A stretch of 7,504 nt of DNA from Chlamydiota bacterium. Lineage in GTDB: Bacteria > Auribacterota > UBA3054 > B51-G9. The notes below the pieces were generated by a model that saw only the letters and a program-made list of their open reading frames with translations, was not told where the DNA came from and made no database searches. Below, piece by piece: positions 6,124-7,504 of this stretch. The stretch is taken from NCBI GenBank assembly GCA_003648225.1, contig QMOL01000140.1, positions 1-7,504 on the forward strand, in the 5' to 3' direction. The stretch's first letter is position 1. Each line of letters opens with the position of its first letter. A program made the position numbers and the translations under genes.

Positions 6124-7504
6124 CTAAAGTGCGATTGCTTTCAATACCATTCCAGTTCGGCACGGAAGATAAAATTTAAGCATATTCCGACAAGTTTTGT
6201 TTTCTATGACAGGAGTTGTTTGATACTGCTGCCCTACTTTAACTCTTTCGAATCCGCCGAATTTTTTTTCGTCTGAGTTAAGTACTAAAGAATATTTTCC
6301 GGGGAACACTTCAATTCCGTAATCTACGACTGAATGGGATGGATGGAAATTAAAGATAAAAATAAAACCGCTTCTCTCAAAACAAATTATTTTGTCATTG
6401 TTGTCAATTCTAAGTAATCGCGGCTGTCGCTTTTCAATTATTTCTTCTTTTCTTACAAGTGAAATAATCTCACGGTCAAAATCCGCAAGAAAATGATATT
6501 TTAATTCTTTGTTGTCACGCAAACTCCATTGCCGGCGCGCGTAATGGTGAGACCAGTTGTTTCCCTCGCGAGGGAAGTCCACCCATTCGGGATGTCCAAA
6601 CTCATTTCCAATAAAATTCAAATAGCCGTGTCCCGCGGATGCAAGAGTTGCAAGCCGGATAATTTTATGAAGGGCTATTCCACGGTCAACTTTTAAGCTT
6701 TCCGTATCGACTTTCATAGAGGAATACATATCTGCGTCGATCAATTGAAAAATAACGGTTTTGCCACCGACGATTGCCTGGTCGTGACATTCAACATAAC
6801 TAATGACTTTTTCGTCCGCGCGGCGGTTTGTGAGTTCGTGCCATGTTGTACTCATATCCCAATCTTCATCGGAAAGCTTTGTCATGAGATTAAACCAGTG
6901 GTCAGGAACACCCATCGCGAGACGATAATCAAAACCAATTCCATGTTCTTTTTGCGGCGCGGCAAGTCCGGGCATTCCGCTTACATCTTCGGCAATCGTA
7001 ATCGCCGTCGGTTTAACCGAATGAATAAGTTTGTTCGCGAGTGAAAGATAGGCGATAGCGTCATCATCAACCGAACCGTCAAAATATTTTTCGTAAGAAT
7101 CGAAAGCGGGACCCAAGCCGTGATGATGATAAAGCATACTTGTAACACCGTCAAATCTGAAACCGTCGAGTTTATATTCATCGAGCCAGAACTTACAGTT
7201 TGAAAGAAGAAAATGAAGAACTTCCGGCTTACCGTAATCAAAACACCGAGAGTCCCAGGCATCGTGGAGTCCGCGCTGTCCTTTATGGAAATATTGATAA
7301 TAAGTTCCGTCGAATTTTGACAGGCCCTCTATTTCATTTTTAACGGCGTGGGAATGAACTATGTCCATAATTACCGCGAGACCGGCTTCGTGTGCGGCAT
7401 CAACTAATTCCTTCAGTTCGTCCGGGGTTCCGAACCGTGATGACGCGGCAAAAAAGTTTGAAACATGATAGCCGAATGAGCCGTAATAAGGATGCTCCAT
7501 AATC
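6124..7504 (-). CDS. glgB: 1,4-alpha-glucan (glycogen) branching enzyme, GH13_8 type, 5'-truncated by the window edge
   Basis: This cytosolic enzyme cuts alpha-1,4-glucan chains and rejoins them through alpha-1,6 bonds to branch glycogen. The visible part carries the GH13 motifs, numbered from the Met of MEHPYYGSFGYH (codon 7498..7500): region I DIVHSH 46-51; region II DGFRFD with nucleophile D117; region III IAED with acid E171; region IV ECHDQ with transition-state stabiliser D240. GVTSMLYHHHG, YLNFIGNEFGHPEW and HYARRQW are hallmarks of the GH13_8 group that includes human GBE1 and Bacteroides-type enzymes. A C-terminal beta domain (~365-458) follows. The Met at 7500 is not the start: an Ile codon precedes it in frame, matching the family's internal IMEH-YYGS. 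By comparison with human GBE1 about 240 N-terminal residues, including the CBM48 module, lie outside the window. The stop is TAG at 6124..6126. The gene is convergent with the rhamnosidase and has no evident link to it; its promoter is not visible. Confidence 0.95.
   Translation of the reverse strand, partial: IMEHPYYGSFGYHVSNFFAASSRFGTPDELKELVDAAHEAGLAVIMDIVHSHAVKNEIEGLSKFDGTYYQYFHKGQRGLHDAWDSRCFDYGKPEVLHFLLSNCKFWLDEYKLDGFRFDGVTSMLYHHHGLGPAFDSYEKYFDGSVDDDAIAYLSLANKLIHSVKPTAITIAEDVSGMPGLAAPQKEHGIGFDYRLAMGVPDHWFNLMTKLSDEDWDMSTTWHELTNRRADEKVISYVECHDQAIVGGKTVIFQLIDADMYSSMKVDTESLKVDRGIALHKIIRLATLASAGHGYLNFIGNEFGHPEWVDFPREGNNWSHHYARRQWSLRDNKELKYHFLADFDREIISLVRKEEIIEKRQPRLLRIDNNDKIICFERSGFIFIFNFHPSHSVVDYGIEVFPGKYSLVLNSDEKKFGGFERVKVGQQYQTTPVIENKTCRNMLKFYLPCRTGMVLKAIAL

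Noticed and set aside
6124..7500. Branching enzyme as a complete 458-residue protein starting at 7500
   Set aside because: That Met is the internal one of the family motif IMEH-YYGS; the preceding in-frame codon is Ile, and the N-terminal CBM48 part is missing because the window ends.
1..7504. CRISPR array, tRNA/rRNA genes, insertion sequence or phage module
   Set aside because: No regularly spaced direct repeats, cloverleaf-like segments, transposase motifs or flanking terminal repeats were seen. Coding sequence covers almost the whole window.

Overview
The window is an AT-rich bacterial stretch with three co-directional genes on the + strand facing one gene on the - strand. The likely source is an uncultured, polysaccharide-degrading Gram-negative bacterium. 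Three signs point to the Lentisphaerota/Kiritimatiellota/Verrucomicrobiota side: a PEP-CTERM-like C-terminal sorting signal, a beta-rich secreted-protein domain of a kind I associate with those groups, and no Shine-Dalgarno sequence at either visible start. This placement is low-confidence inference, and a Bacteroidota-like source is not excluded.

Layout: (1) 1..897 (+) is the 3' end of a gene for a protein of unknown function. (2) 933..3356 (+) encodes a complete 807-residue secreted protein. Its N-terminal ~350 residues are a paralogue of the first protein, followed by a LamG/concanavalin-like beta-sandwich, a further beta-rich domain and a PEF-type C-terminal anchor/sorting tail. (3) 3365..6058 (+) is an almost textbook GH78 alpha-L-rhamnosidase of 897 residues. 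It starts at TTG only 8 bases after the previous stop and has no signal peptide. (4) 6124..7504 (-) is the 3' two-thirds of a GH13 glycogen branching enzyme of the eukaryote-like GH13_8 type, cut by the window edge. A 65-base convergent gap (6059..6123) holds an 8-bp inverted repeat.

The three + strand genes have gaps of 35 and 8 bases and probably form one transcription unit. A reasonable but unproven reading is a small carbohydrate locus: two exported or surface proteins of a shared uncharacterised family, perhaps glycan-binding, beside an enzyme that removes terminal alpha-L-rhamnose. The branching enzyme is a housekeeping storage-polysaccharide gene and looks unrelated to that unit.

I see no RNA genes, CRISPR arrays, insertion sequences or phage genes. 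The least explained part is the duplicated domain in the first two genes. The rest is well-known enzyme families.
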